Below the pieces are notes generated by a model. It ran no database searches, was not told the origin of the DNA, and saw only the letters and a list, made by a program, of their open reading frames with translations. Shown piece after piece: positions 29,480-39,600 of a stretch of 64,000 nt of DNA. The stretch comes from Dyadobacter bucti (GTDB taxonomy: Bacteria > Bacteroidota > Bacteroidia > Cytophagales > Spirosomataceae). The stretch is from contig NZ_SWFP01000014.1 of the NCBI RefSeq assembly GCF_005869225.1, positions 62,001 to 126,000 of the forward strand, read 5' to 3'. The first letter of the stretch is position 1; each line of letters opens with the position of its first letter. Made by a program: the position numbers and the translations under genes.

Positions 29480-30703
29480 ATGGACTTAATTGTAGAGGAA
29501 CCGAATTCGGTTATTGATATTCGCAAAAACCGTATCAGGAGTAACCTTTTGCTTCATTTATACCAATCCGGTGACACTTCAATCAATAAAATGGCGAGAT
29601 TGTTTCACGCCAGCATCCCGTCTGCGACAGGCATTGTAAACGAGCTTATGCGCGATGGCTGGATCACCGAGACAGGTACAGGGCCGGCAAGGGCTGGCAG
29701 ACCTCCCGTTTTGTATGGATTGAAAGCAAAAAAATACCTGACACTGATCATGGACATCAACCGCCATGATACCCAGCTGGTCATTTTCGACCTGCATAAC
29801 CAGCTGATCCTGAAAAGAAAAGTAGATATCCGGCTCGATGATTCCACTGATTTCCTGGAACAGCTTTTCACGCTTACCGACGAATTCCTTAGCTCCAACA
29901 ACATCAGTCACAGCAAGTTATGGGGAATAGGGGTTTCCATGCCGGGCCTTATTAATTCTTCTCAAGGCATCAATCTTACCTATCCCAACCTCACCCCGCC
30001 CGGCATTCCGCTGGTTTCGCATCTGAGAAAGCACTTCAAACTTCCTGTTTGCCTTTTCAATGACACCAAAGCGACTACAATCGGCGAGCACAGGTTTGGG
30101 CTGGCTATGGATAAATCCCAGGTACTGACGATTAATATCGACTGGGGTGTTGGTCTGGGGATTATCATCAATGGAGAAGTGTTCCACGGAGCCTCAGGTT
30201 TTGCCGGGGAGCTTGGTCATATTCAGGTGAAGCCAGACGGACTTTTATGCCTCTGTGGGAAAGTGGGCTGTCTTGACACCATTACTTCCGCAATCGCACT
30301 GATCCGTCAGGCCAAAGAAGGTATCAACAGTGGGAGGGCTACCATTCTTTCGCAGATTGTTGATAAAAACCTTGATTTGCTCGATACAAGCCACATTATT
30401 GAGGCAGTTCATGCAGGGGACGAATTTTCGATAGATCTGCTGAGTACCGTAGGCACCGAACTGGGCAAAGGTCTGGCTACGGCTGTACACCTTTTCAATC
30501 CGGAAGTGATCATTGTAGGTGGTTTGCTTGCAGAAGCAGGACCATTCATCTCAAACCCTATCGAGCAGGCGATCAATAAGTACTGCCTTTCCGATTTTAA
30601 GAATTCCTTGTCCATCCATATTTCCAAATTAGGCTCCAAAGCCAGGTTGCTGGGGACACAGGCGCACTTGTTTGAATACTTGATTGCAAAGGAATTCTCC
30701 TGA
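29480..30703 (+). CDS. ROK-family transcriptional regulator
   Basis: The 407-residue protein has an N-terminal winged-helix DNA-binding domain (about 10-75; NKMARLFHASIPSATGIVNELMRDG) fused to a ROK sugar-kinase fold. The kinase part shows FNDTKATTIGEHRFG, INIDWGVGLGIIING, the ROK sugar-site motif GELGHIQ, and a zinc-binding cluster CLCGKVGCLD, ending with EVIIVGG. This is NagC/XylR-like architecture: a regulator that binds a sugar or sugar phosphate. No sugar operon is adjacent on the same strand, so the target is unknown. It is convergent with kdtA and shares a terminator hairpin. Confidence 0.92.
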   Translation: MDLIVEEPNSVIDIRKNRIRSNLLLHLYQSGDTSINKMARLFHASIPSATGIVNELMRDGWITETGTGPARAGRPPVLYGLKAKKYLTLIMDINRHDTQLVIFDLHNQLILKRKVDIRLDDSTDFLEQLFTLTDEFLSSNNISHSKLWGIGVSMPGLINSSQGINLTYPNLTPPGIPLVSHLRKHFKLPVCLFNDTKATTIGEHRFGLAMDKSQVLTINIDWGVGLGIIINGEVFHGASGFAGELGHIQVKPDGLLCLCGKVGCLDTITSAIALIRQAKEGINSGRATILSQIVDKNLDLLDTSHIIEAVHAGDEFSIDLLSTVGTELGKGLATAVHLFNPEVIIVGGLLAEAGPFISNPIEQAINKYCLSDFKNSLSIHISKLGSKARLLGTQAHLFEYLIAKEFS

Positions 30704-30713
30704 TATCTTATAC

Positions 30714-30746
30714 ATTGGGACAATTCGAAATGGCTATTGTCCCAAT
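30714..30746. terminator. Bidirectional terminator between ROK gene and kdtA
   Basis: ATTGGGACAA (30714-30723) pairs perfectly with TTGTCCCAAT (30737-30746). The right arm lies inside the last four codons of kdtA (stop at 30734-30736), so the hairpin is part of coding sequence for one gene. Confidence 0.65.
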
Positions 30747-32044
30747 ATTTCTTTCACTTTCTCCATGATCCTGTCGGTGGCCCCAATGCCGGACAGCACG
30801 TAATTTTCATTTGTTTCACCGATTTCCCGGCGGGCAGCAGGATCACGGACCCACTGCCCGATGAGCTCCCCGGCTTGCGCGGCATCGGCAATCGGAAATG
30901 CTCCTCCATATTCGACCAGGTCCACGGCTTCCTGAAACCGCTGGTAACTTTTGTTGCCGAACATCAGTGGCAGACCAAATGTGGCGGCTTCAAGAATATT
31001 ATGAAGCCCTGCCCCAAAAGAACCACCTATGTAAGCCATATCACCATATTTGTACAGAGAGTACAACATTCCGATGTTATCGATAATCAGGTAATCGAAC
31101 GAAGATATTTCTGTTTCCGGTGTGAGTTCTGAATAGCGTAGAGTTCGTCCTTTAAGACTTTTTCGCCAGCTCTCGATCTGCTCTTTTTTTATTTCATGAG
31201 GTGCAATTATCGCCTTGATGGAACCCGTAAGGCGGTTGAGTACCGGTATCAAAACCTGCATATCCGCTTCCCATACCGACCCGGCAACAATGCATGGTTT
31301 TCCATTGGAAAAAGCCTCAATTTCCGGAAGCTCGCGTGCATTGGCTGCAATTGTTCTGACACGGTCGAACCGGGTGTCCCCGGCGACGCTGCAATTTGTG
31401 ATGTTCACCTGCCAAAGCAGTTCAACAGATGCTTTATTCTGCACAAAAATATGATCAAACATCGACAGGATTCTTCTGAAAAAAGCACCGTAGGATTGAA
31501 AGAAAACTTGCTCGGTTCGAAAGATAGAAGAGAATGCCAGCAGGCCCACTCCCCTGGCTATCAGCTCGTTGACGTAATTGAACCAGAACTCATATTTAAT
31601 AAAAAACACGATCCTGGGATTGATTGCGCGAACAAACCTCCTGGCATTTGATGACGTGTCAATGGGAAGGTAACAGACATAATCAGCCCCGTTGTAATTC
31701 TTCCGGATTTCATAACCCGACGGAGAAAAAAACGTCAGGATGATAAAATAATCCGGGTATTGGCTCCGGAAAGCTTCCATCACCGGCCTTCCCTGCTCAA
31801 ATTCCCCCAGAGATGCTGCATGAAACCAGGCAACAGGCCGACCGTTTGTATGTGCGGAAAAATCATTTTCAAGCTTTTTAAGAAGCCCTTTCCGGCCTTC
31901 CACCCCTGACTTGATCTTGTAGTTAAACAGAGCGCCAACCTTCATTAAAAAGGCAAAAATCCGAATGGCTATTTGGTAAGTATTTTTAGACAATGAATTG
32001 ATGATCAGTGGATAACAAATAATATTAATCGCGCAATTTTTCAA
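30734..32044 (-). CDS. waaA: 3-deoxy-D-manno-octulosonic acid transferase (KdtA)
   Basis: This GT30 enzyme has an N-terminal membrane helix, the GRKGLLKKL segment, the acceptor-site motif FHAASLGEFEQGRPV with its catalytic Glu, FIKYEFWFNYVNEL, a linker, and a C-terminal GT-B domain with APHEIKKEQI and a GGSFGAGLHNILEAA nucleotide-sugar loop. It attaches Kdo to lipid A precursor at the cytoplasmic face of the inner membrane. ATG 32044 gives 436 residues with an unusual 17-residue leader. A TTG at 31993 starts SKNTYQIAIRIFAF and better matches normal KdtA N-termini, so the start is uncertain. Confidence 0.94.
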   Translation of the reverse strand: MKNCAINIICYPLIINSLSKNTYQIAIRIFAFLMKVGALFNYKIKSGVEGRKGLLKKLENDFSAHTNGRPVAWFHAASLGEFEQGRPVMEAFRSQYPDYFIILTFFSPSGYEIRKNYNGADYVCYLPIDTSSNARRFVRAINPRIVFFIKYEFWFNYVNELIARGVGLLAFSSIFRTEQVFFQSYGAFFRRILSMFDHIFVQNKASVELLWQVNITNCSVAGDTRFDRVRTIAANARELPEIEAFSNGKPCIVAGSVWEADMQVLIPVLNRLTGSIKAIIAPHEIKKEQIESWRKSLKGRTLRYSELTPETEISSFDYLIIDNIGMLYSLYKYGDMAYIGGSFGAGLHNILEAATFGLPLMFGNKSYQRFQEAVDLVEYGGAFPIADAAQAGELIGQWVRDPAARREIGETNENYVLSGIGATDRIMEKVKEILGQ

Positions 32045-32212
32045 ACTTGCAATGGCGTGGCAGGCTTTTTTCTTCCCTTTTTTATTTTAAAGAACATAAA
32101 TGTACAAAAAACCGTTAATGTGATGTCGGGATACAACAGCTTACGCTATTATTTCGTACTTTCACTGTCCATACGACACTTTCAGTCATCACAGAGAATA
32201 ACTAGTAATATG

Positions 32213-32983
32213 ATGCGTGTAAAACTTTTACTTTCGGTATCTATTCTGTTCGCACTATTAACAGATGTATACGCTCAACGTAGGGCCAAGGCTGAGGACA
32301 ACGAGGAGAGCTATAAATCATTTACCTCAGTAGGCGTCACAACCAATACAAATTCTGGGATTTTGGGAGGCGCGGTTTTTCGTCAGTCTTCGGCACTTTC
32401 TTCCAAATTATTTGGCAAAAACCAATACAGGTACCTGGCAGTTGAAGTGGTGAATGTAAAACATCCGAAAGAACTTTCGCAGCAGGATTTCGTGACCGGC
32501 GCACGTCTGGTGATCGGAAAGCAAAACTACCTCTTTGCGGTCAGGCCGGAATACGGAAGGGAAATTACGTTGTTTAACAGGCACGAAGACGAGGGGATTT
32601 CGATCAGCGGGATTTTAGCAGCCGGTCCCTCACTCGGCCTCGAAAAGCCATATATGGTGCAGGTTCAGAATTCCGACGGGCGCGTAACTACTGTACCCTT
32701 TGATCCTGCGACACACTCTGGCGGATCTCAAAACTCCGGCGTTGTTATCGGAGCGGGAAGCTTTTTCCAGGGGTTTGGGCAAACTAAGGTCGTTCCGGGC
32801 CTACACCTTAAGACAGCTATGAGTTTCGAACTCAGTGCTTTCCGTGATAACGTTACCGGTATAGAAATAGGTTTTATCGCCGAGGCCTTTACCCGAAAAA
32901 TTCAGATTATGGCTTATGCCGAAAACAGGAGCGTTTACACTTCCGGCTACATTACGCTGTATTTCGGCAGCAAGAAAAGATAG
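32213..32983 (+). CDS. Exported protein of unknown function, possible small beta barrel
   Basis: The product is 256 residues from ATG 32213, which begins a good signal peptide (MRVKLLLSVSILFALLTDVYAQ). The frame is open further upstream, but that part overlaps the kdtA promoter region and is not signal-like. The mature protein has alternating strand-like segments rich in Gly, Phe and Tyr (GILGGAVFRQSSAL, YLFAVRPEYGREI, SGILAAGPSLGLEKPYMVQV, GFIAEAFTRKIQIMAY) and ends with YITLYFGSKK, an outer-membrane-barrel-like terminus. I recognise no family. It precedes lipA by 64 nt on the same strand, a position that gives no clear functional hint. Confidence 0.7.
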   Translation: MRVKLLLSVSILFALLTDVYAQRRAKAEDNEESYKSFTSVGVTTNTNSGILGGAVFRQSSALSSKLFGKNQYRYLAVEVVNVKHPKELSQQDFVTGARLVIGKQNYLFAVRPEYGREITLFNRHEDEGISISGILAAGPSLGLEKPYMVQVQNSDGRVTTVPFDPATHSGGSQNSGVVIGAGSFFQGFGQTKVVPGLHLKTAMSFELSAFRDNVTGIEIGFIAEAFTRKIQIMAYAENRSVYTSGYITLYFGSKKR

Positions 32984-33047
32984 TTACTATTTTTAATTGA
33001 TTGTTCCGGAAGTGACTAGCCCGGTCGGTCAGAGATTACAGATTAAT

Positions 33048-33926
33048 ATGATTGAATTACCGGTTATTCCATCGGAACGCAAGAAAAGACCCGATTGGCT
33101 TCGTGTAAAATTACCAGCTGGCCCCGAATTCCGTAAAGTAAGGCAACTGGTTGATAATTATAAGCTCCATACGATTTGCGAAAGCGGAAGCTGCCCGAAC
33201 ATGGGCGAGTGCTGGGGAGCAGGAACAGCTACTTTTATGATTTTGGGAAATGTTTGCACCAGGAGCTGTAGCTTCTGTGCAGTAGCCACCGGCCGTCCCA
33301 ATGAATATGACACCGATGAACCAAGACGCGTAGCAGAGGCGATCAAGCTGATGCAGGTGAAACACGCGGTTATTACGTCTGTCAACAGAGACGAATTAAA
33401 GGACAGGGGTGCTGAAATCTGGTACCAGACGGTCAGACAGGTGAAAGAAAACACTCCTGAAACAACCATCGAAACGCTGATACCGGATGTCAAAAACAAC
33501 TGGGATGCATTGATCCACATGATCGAGGCAGGACAGGAAGTGGTTTCCCACAATATGGAAACCGTAGAACGTCTGTATCGTGCGGTCCGTCCACAGGCCA
33601 AATATTCAAGAAGCCTGGAGCAGATCAAAAGAACCAAAGACTTCGGTCAGCGGACCAAATCCGGTATTATGCTGGGGCTGGGAGAAACCCAGGACGAAGT
33701 GCATAAAGCCATGGATGACCTGGCCGAAAATGGCCTCGATATCCTTACTTTGGGACAATATCTGCAGCCGACAAAAATGCACCACGAGGTAATCGAATGG
33801 ATCACGCCTGAGATGTTCGACAACTACCGGGAAGAAGGATTGAGACGTGGACTTAAATATGTAGAATCAGGCCCTCTGGTTCGTTCGAGTTACCATGCAG
33901 AACGGCATGTTAATGTTCCGATCTGA
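33048..33926 (+). CDS. lipA: Lipoyl synthase
   Basis: The enzyme has 292 residues from ATG 33048 (MIELPVIPSERKKRPDWL), which matches the family's KPDWL-type N-terminus. A TTG 51 nt upstream is less likely. The radical-SAM enzyme has two iron-sulfur motifs: the auxiliary cluster CESGSCPNMGEC and the radical-SAM CTRSCSFC. A late motif GPLVRSSYHAE provides the Ser ligand of the auxiliary cluster (RSSY). It inserts two sulfur atoms into octanoyl groups on lipoate-dependent enzymes. A strong terminator follows. Confidence 0.96.
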   Translation: MIELPVIPSERKKRPDWLRVKLPAGPEFRKVRQLVDNYKLHTICESGSCPNMGECWGAGTATFMILGNVCTRSCSFCAVATGRPNEYDTDEPRRVAEAIKLMQVKHAVITSVNRDELKDRGAEIWYQTVRQVKENTPETTIETLIPDVKNNWDALIHMIEAGQEVVSHNMETVERLYRAVRPQAKYSRSLEQIKRTKDFGQRTKSGIMLGLGETQDEVHKAMDDLAENGLDILTLGQYLQPTKMHHEVIEWITPEMFDNYREEGLRRGLKYVESGPLVRSSYHAERHVNVPI

Positions 33927-33949
33927 AATCAAATGTAAATATCCTGCCA

Positions 33950-33984
33950 AACCCTGCCAGACAACAAATGGCGGGGTTTTTATT
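33950..33984 (+). terminator. Rho-independent terminator after lipA
   Basis: AACCCTGCCA pairs with TGGCGGGGTT (one G-U) around a GACAACAAA loop, followed by TTTTATTT. Confidence 0.8.
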
Positions 33985-34049
33985 TAAATCTGCGCTGAAA
34001 TTTTAAGATCAATCCCGTAATCAGGTTCCGCTAATTCTGAATTTATTAT

Positions 34050-34080
34050 TTGGTTAATATCTCAAAAAAATTCAATTTTG
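34050..34080 (+). promoter_or_regulatory. Candidate Bacteroidota promoter for metK
   Basis: TTG at 34050-34052 and CAATTTTG at 34073-34080, 20 nt apart, fit the TTG/TAnnTTTG pattern with one mismatch. I see no SAM riboswitch fold in the remaining 65-nt leader. Confidence 0.4.
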
Positions 34081-34145
34081 TTATCTCATCCACACACTGA
34101 TAGCACGATTCCAAACGGAATATAATTACTAACAATTTCATCTTT

Positions 34146-35426
34146 ATGCCATACTTATTCACCTCGGAATCCGTATCTGAAGGACATCCGGACAAGGTAG
34201 CCGATCAAATATCAGATGCTTTAATTGACAATTTCTTAGCCTGGGATACCGACAGTAAGGTGGCCTGCGAAACATTGGTAACTACCGGACAGGTTGTTTT
34301 AGCCGGAGAAGTTAAGACGAACACCTATCTGGATGTACAGAAAATAACGCGTGAGGTAATCAGAAAGATAGGCTATACGAAGAGTGAGTATATGTTTGAA
34401 GCAAACTCCTGCGGGATTTTGTCTGCTATCCATGACCAGAGCGCCGACATCAACCAGGGTGTTGACCGCGCGGTAACTTCCGGGAGCTTTGAAGATAAGG
34501 CAAACGCCCAGGGTGCAGGCGATCAGGGAATGATGTTCGGCTACGCAACCCGCGAGACTGAGAATTATATGCCGCTTGCTCTCGACCTTGCACATAAGAT
34601 CCTTCAGGAGATGTCTTATATCCGTAATAATGAGGCAGACCTGATCTCTTACCTTCGCCCGGACGCGAAGTCGCAAGTGACGATCGAATACAGCGATGAA
34701 AATGTTCCGCTCCGGATCGATACTATTGTAGTTTCGACCCAGCATGATGATTTTGATACGGAAGAATCAATGCTGGCAAAAATCAAAAGTGATGTGATCA
34801 GCATCGTTATTCCCCGTGTAAAGGCAAAGCTGACTCCGGAATTACAGCAACTGTTTACCGAAGACATTACTTTTCATATCAACCCCACCGGGAAATTTGT
34901 GATCGGCGGGCCTCACGGAGATACCGGTCTCACCGGACGTAAGATCATCGTTGATACTTACGGCGGAAAAGGTGCCCATGGTGGCGGTGCTTTCTCGGGG
35001 AAAGACCCCTCCAAAGTAGACCGTTCCGCGGCTTATGCCACACGCCACATTGCCAAAAATATGGTAGCTTCCGGACTTTGCGACGAAGTACTCGTTCAGG
35101 TTTCTTACGCGATTGGTGTTGCTGAGCCTTGCGGACTGTACGTCAATACCTATGGTACTTCCAAAGTTGCAGCCAACGATGGTGAAATAGCAGCGAAGAT
35201 CGGCGAAGTATTTGACCTCCGCCCGTATGCGATAGAACAGCGCCTTAAATTAAGAAACCCGATTTACTCGGAAACTGCTGCGTATGGTCATATGGGTCGC
35301 AAAAATGAAATCGTTACAAAGTCTTTTAAAGGTGCGAACGGTGAAGAGAAAAATGTAGAGGTTGAACTTTTCACCTGGGAGAAACTTGACTTTGTAGACG
35401 CTATTAAAACCAAGTTTGCTTTGTAA
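34146..35426 (+). CDS. metK: S-adenosylmethionine synthetase
   Basis: The 426-residue enzyme has all MetK signatures: FTSESVSEGHPDKVADQISDA at the N-terminus, QGAGDQGMMFGYA as the ATP-loop hexapeptide region, a GGPHGDTGLTGRKIIVDTYGG motif and GGGAFSGKDPSKVDRSAAY. It makes AdoMet from methionine and ATP in the cytosol. The length and start match the family. It is monocistronic between the lipA terminator and its own terminator. Confidence 0.98.
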   Translation: MPYLFTSESVSEGHPDKVADQISDALIDNFLAWDTDSKVACETLVTTGQVVLAGEVKTNTYLDVQKITREVIRKIGYTKSEYMFEANSCGILSAIHDQSADINQGVDRAVTSGSFEDKANAQGAGDQGMMFGYATRETENYMPLALDLAHKILQEMSYIRNNEADLISYLRPDAKSQVTIEYSDENVPLRIDTIVVSTQHDDFDTEESMLAKIKSDVISIVIPRVKAKLTPELQQLFTEDITFHINPTGKFVIGGPHGDTGLTGRKIIVDTYGGKGAHGGGAFSGKDPSKVDRSAAYATRHIAKNMVASGLCDEVLVQVSYAIGVAEPCGLYVNTYGTSKVAANDGEIAAKIGEVFDLRPYAIEQRLKLRNPIYSETAAYGHMGRKNEIVTKSFKGANGEEKNVEVELFTWEKLDFVDAIKTKFAL

Positions 35427-35445
35427 GATATTTAAAGTCAACACG

Positions 35446-35478
35446 ATAAGGTCGGCAAATTGCTGGCCTTATTTTTTT
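35446..35478 (+). terminator. Rho-independent terminator after metK
   Basis: ATAAGGTCGGC and GCTGGCCTTAT pair with two G-U wobbles around AAATT, ending in a run of seven T. Confidence 0.8.
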
Positions 35479-35609
35479 ACCCTTAAAAATCAGCGGCTTG
35501 CCTATCATTTATGGGGGTATAATTTAATAAAATATCACCTCTCCCTAATAATATTCGGTACTGACCGTTCCTTGATTATACCTATTCTAAATTGTGCCCT
35601 CCATAGCTT

Positions 35610-36692
35610 ATGCAGTACCAAAAGATAAAATTTACCAATCTGGAAAAAAGCACATTTTTTCCAACGCTAAGGCAGCGGGTTGACCAGTATTTTGCCGCCA
35701 ATAACCTCTGCAAATCCGGGGGTTCCCAAATCATTTACAAGGCTCTTTTTATGCTTAGCCTTTATCTGATCCCTTATTTACTGATACTTACAGGCTACCT
35801 TTCCAATGTGGCCATGCTGGGACTTACCGTAGTAATGGGATTGGGCGTTGCGGGAGTGGGCATGTCGGTCATGCATGATGCGATTCACGGTTCTCTGGCT
35901 GCTTCCAACGTACTTAACAAAATTTTCGGAGCATCTATTTACCTGCTGGGAGGTAACGCTTATAACTGGGAAGTACAGCATAACCGGCTCCACCATACCT
36001 TTACCAATATCCATGAAGTGGATGAAGATATCACTGGTAAATTTTTACTTCGTTTATCCTATCAGGAAAAACAGAAATACATTCACAAGTTTCAGCACAT
36101 TTATGCATTTCTGCTGTATAGCCTCATGACGCTTTCATTTCTGTGGAAGGATTTTAAGGAAATTTCCCTTTTTAATAAAATGTCCGTATCAGGCATGACA
36201 AAACCATTTCCAAAAAAGGAACTGATACGACTGGTACTTACTAAAATCGCCTACGTGCTGTTTATCTGTGTCATCCCCCTCTATTTCACGTCGCTGACAT
36301 TCGGACAATGGCTGATCGGGTTTATGGCTATGCACTGCACTGCTGGAATGATATTGAGTACAGTTTTTCAAATGGCACACGTGGTAGAAGGAGTTGACCA
36401 GCCAGAGCCCAACAACTCCGGCAACATTGAGAATGCCTGGGCGGTACATCAGTTACAGACTACGTCCAATTTTGCCGGAAAAAACAGATTTTTGTCCTGG
36501 TATATCGGCGGGCTGGATTACCAGATCGAGCATCATTTGTTTCCTTCCATTTCGCACATCCATTACCATGCGCTTTCGCCTATTGTGCGGGAAACAGCTA
36601 TGGAATTTGGCTTGCACTATAATGCAAAAACCAACTTTACCAACGCGCTCGGGTCGCATATCAGAATGCTGAAGAACATGGGAACCCGCTGA
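35610..36692 (+). CDS. Membrane fatty-acid desaturase (acyl-CoA/front-end type)
   Basis: The 360-residue membrane di-iron desaturase has two hydrophobic hairpins. Three histidine boxes are present: HDAIH (HX3H), HNRLHH (HX3HH) and QIEHH, the last with Gln in the first position as in front-end (delta-5/delta-6-type) desaturases and linoleoyl-CoA desaturase-like proteins. No N-terminal cytochrome b5 domain is fused, so electrons come from elsewhere. It should introduce a double bond into membrane acyl chains, perhaps for fluidity. Its stop abuts the stop of the convergent RND gene as TGATCA. Confidence 0.92.
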   Translation: MQYQKIKFTNLEKSTFFPTLRQRVDQYFAANNLCKSGGSQIIYKALFMLSLYLIPYLLILTGYLSNVAMLGLTVVMGLGVAGVGMSVMHDAIHGSLAASNVLNKIFGASIYLLGGNAYNWEVQHNRLHHTFTNIHEVDEDITGKFLLRLSYQEKQKYIHKFQHIYAFLLYSLMTLSFLWKDFKEISLFNKMSVSGMTKPFPKKELIRLVLTKIAYVLFICVIPLYFTSLTFGQWLIGFMAMHCTAGMILSTVFQMAHVVEGVDQPEPNNSGNIENAWAVHQLQTTSNFAGKNRFLSWYIGGLDYQIEHHLFPSISHIHYHALSPIVRETAMEFGLHYNAKTNFTNALGSHIRMLKNMGTR

Positions 36693-39600
36693 TCAGACGG
36701 GATCCAGAAGCTCACTTTCCTTAGCAACTTTTTCTATCATTTTCATCTTTTCAAAATTCTTCGGTCTCGACAGGAAAGTATACATGGCCGGAATAACGTA
36801 AAGCGTCAGCACCAGGGAAAATAACAGTCCCCCCATAATAACAATCCCCATCGACATCCGGCTTTTCCCCGCCGAGCCCAGCGCCATTGCAATGGGTAAG
36901 GCGCCGAGTATGGTCGCGAAACTTGTCATCAGGATCGGGCGGAAACGCAGCGTGGCAGCTTCGTGTACTGCTTCCACAATGCCAAGTCCCTTTTCCCGGA
37001 GCTGGTTGGCAAACTCCACGATCAAGATCCCGTTTTTGGTTACTAACCCGATCAGCATGATCATCCCGATCTGACTGAATATATTAAGCGTCTGGTCAAA
37101 ATACCACAATGAGAATACCGCACCTCCAATCGCCAGCGGAACAGTGATCATGATGATAAAAGGATCTACAAAGCTTTCAAACTGCGCCGCGAGAATGAAA
37201 TAGATCAGTACCAGGGCAAGGAAAAATGAGAACATTGTGTTCGAAGAGCTTTCCGCATAATCCCTGGAAGAGCCACTTAACGAAGTTTGTATCGACTCAT
37301 CGTTCAGCTTATCCCTGATCCGGTCCATCGCTTCAATACCGTCGCCGATCGTTTTGCCTGGTGCCAATGCAGCCTGCACCGTTGCACTCATGTATCTGTT
37401 AAAGTGAAAAAGCTGTGGCGGGCTGCTTTCTTCCTCCGCTTTCACGATATTGTCCAGCTGTACCAAAGCGCCGGTATTCGTTTTTACAAACATACTTTTA
37501 AGATCGAGCGGCTCGTCACGGTTGATACGGTCGTACTGTCCGATCACCTGATATTGACGGCCATTCATCGTAAAATACCCGAACCGCTGTCCTGCAAACG
37601 CCAGCTGCATCGTTTGGGCCACATCCTGGACAGAAACACCAAGAGATTTAGCTTTTTCCCGGTCAATGGTGATGCGTAATTCTGGCTTGCTGAATTTCAA
37701 ATTGACGTCCGTGATCGCAAAAGTAGGGTCAGCGGAAGCTTCTTCCATGAACTTTGGAAGGTACTCTCGCAATTTTTCAAAATCCGGGGCCTGGATCACA
37801 TACTGTACTGGCAAACCTCCCCGCGAATCAACTGAAATAGTCTGCTGCTGCACTACAAACGACTTAGCGTCAGGCATCAGTTTTAATTTCTGGTTGATAT
37901 AATCCGCAATTTCCTGCTGCGATTCCTTTCTCAATTTTTTATCCACAAGCGCAATCCGCGCACTTCCGGTATTCACTGCGCCAAGACCTGAATTCCCGGG
38001 GGCGGTGATCATCATCAAACCTTTTCTGCCAGGCATAGAATCCATGAGCATCTGGCTAACTTCCTGTACATACCGGTCTGTAAACTCAAAAGATGAGCCT
38101 TCCGGTGCTGTCATGTTCATCCTGAACCAGTTTCTGTCGTCCAGAGGCGCCAGTTCCGATTGGAGGTCTTTACCAAAAAACCATATCATCCCCAAAGTGA
38201 TACCGATCAGGGGAATTGCCACCCAGCGCATTTTGAGAAACTGTGCGAGGGCATTTCCGTAATTATTGGTGATCTTTTCAAAAAATGGCTCTGTTTTGTC
38301 GTAAAACCAGCTTGTCTTGTGCGTCTTACGTACCAGGTATGCATTAAGCATCGGTGTTAAAGTCAGCGAAACAAAAGCTGAAATAAGGACTGCCGCTGAA
38401 ATAACGATACCGAATTCCCTGAAAAGTTTACCGACAAACCCTTCCATAAAAATCACCGGAAGGAATACAGAGGCCAGTGTGATGGAAGTTGACAACACCG
38501 CGAAAATAATTTCATTAGCCCCTTTGATAGCAGCCTCGATAGGGCTCATCCCCTGCTCTATTTTTTTGAAAATATTCTCCGTGACCACGATCCCGTCATC
38601 AACCACAAGCCCGGTTGCCAGAACGATCGCCAGCAGGGTTAATACATTAATGGAAAAACCCATGATATACATCACAAAGAAGGTGCCTATCAGGGACACA
38701 GGGATGTCGATCAGCGGGCGGAAGGCGATCAGCCAGTCACGGAAAAACAGATATATGATGAGTACCACCAGTACAATCGCGATAAGTAAAGTCTCTCCCA
38801 CTTCCTCTATCGACCTTTCCACAAAAATGGTATTATCGATCAGCGTGTCCAGCTCGTAATCTTTGGGAAGCTCCCTTTTGATATCGGCCATTCTCTTATT
38901 TACTTCTTCTGCAATTGCCAGGTAATTTGCGCCGGGCATAGGTGAAATAGCCAGCCCGATCATCGGAACATTGTCGAGCCGCAGGATTGTCTCTTCATTC
39001 TCGGGTCCCAGCTGGGCATAACCCACATCTTTCAGGTGGATTGTCTGAGTAGAAGAATTTTTGATGATCAATTCGTTGAAATCCTCTTCGGTACGGAAAC
39101 GTCCTACTGTATTTACGGTCAATTCTGTGTTATCGCCTGCCAGCCTACCGCTGGGCAATTCCACATTTTCCCTGTCGAGAGCGACTTTAACGTCCTGGGT
39201 AGTGATACCCTGCGATGCCATCCTGATCGGATCCATCCAGATCCGCATCGCATATTTTTTCTGACCGAATATCCGTATCTCACTCACACCTTCGATGGTC
39301 TGCAGTCGCTGGGCAATGATATTCTCTGCATAATCACTCACTTCCAGGTGCGAGCGGGAGTCGCTTTTGAACGTCAAAACAATGATTGGCTCTGAGTTGG
39401 CATCGGCTTTGCTCACCACCGGCGGACCGTCGATATCGAGCGGAAGGGTTCTTGAAGCCGACCCTACCTTGTCTCTTACATCGTTTGCCGCTCGTTCCAT
39501 GTTCACACCGATATCAAACTCGACGGTGATCTGGCTTGCCCCCTGGCTGCTGGTGGAGTTGATCGACTTGATCCCTTCAATACTGTTGAGCTGCTTTTCC

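Noticed and set aside
34081..34145. Possible SAM riboswitch before metK
   Set aside because: The short AT-rich leader shows no stable stem set and none of the conserved SAM-I or SAM-II core that I could recognise.
36687..36698. Palindromic TGATCA at the stop-stop junction of desaturase and RND genes
   Set aside because: It arises simply from two abutting TGA stop codons in opposite orientation; no stem longer than that is present.
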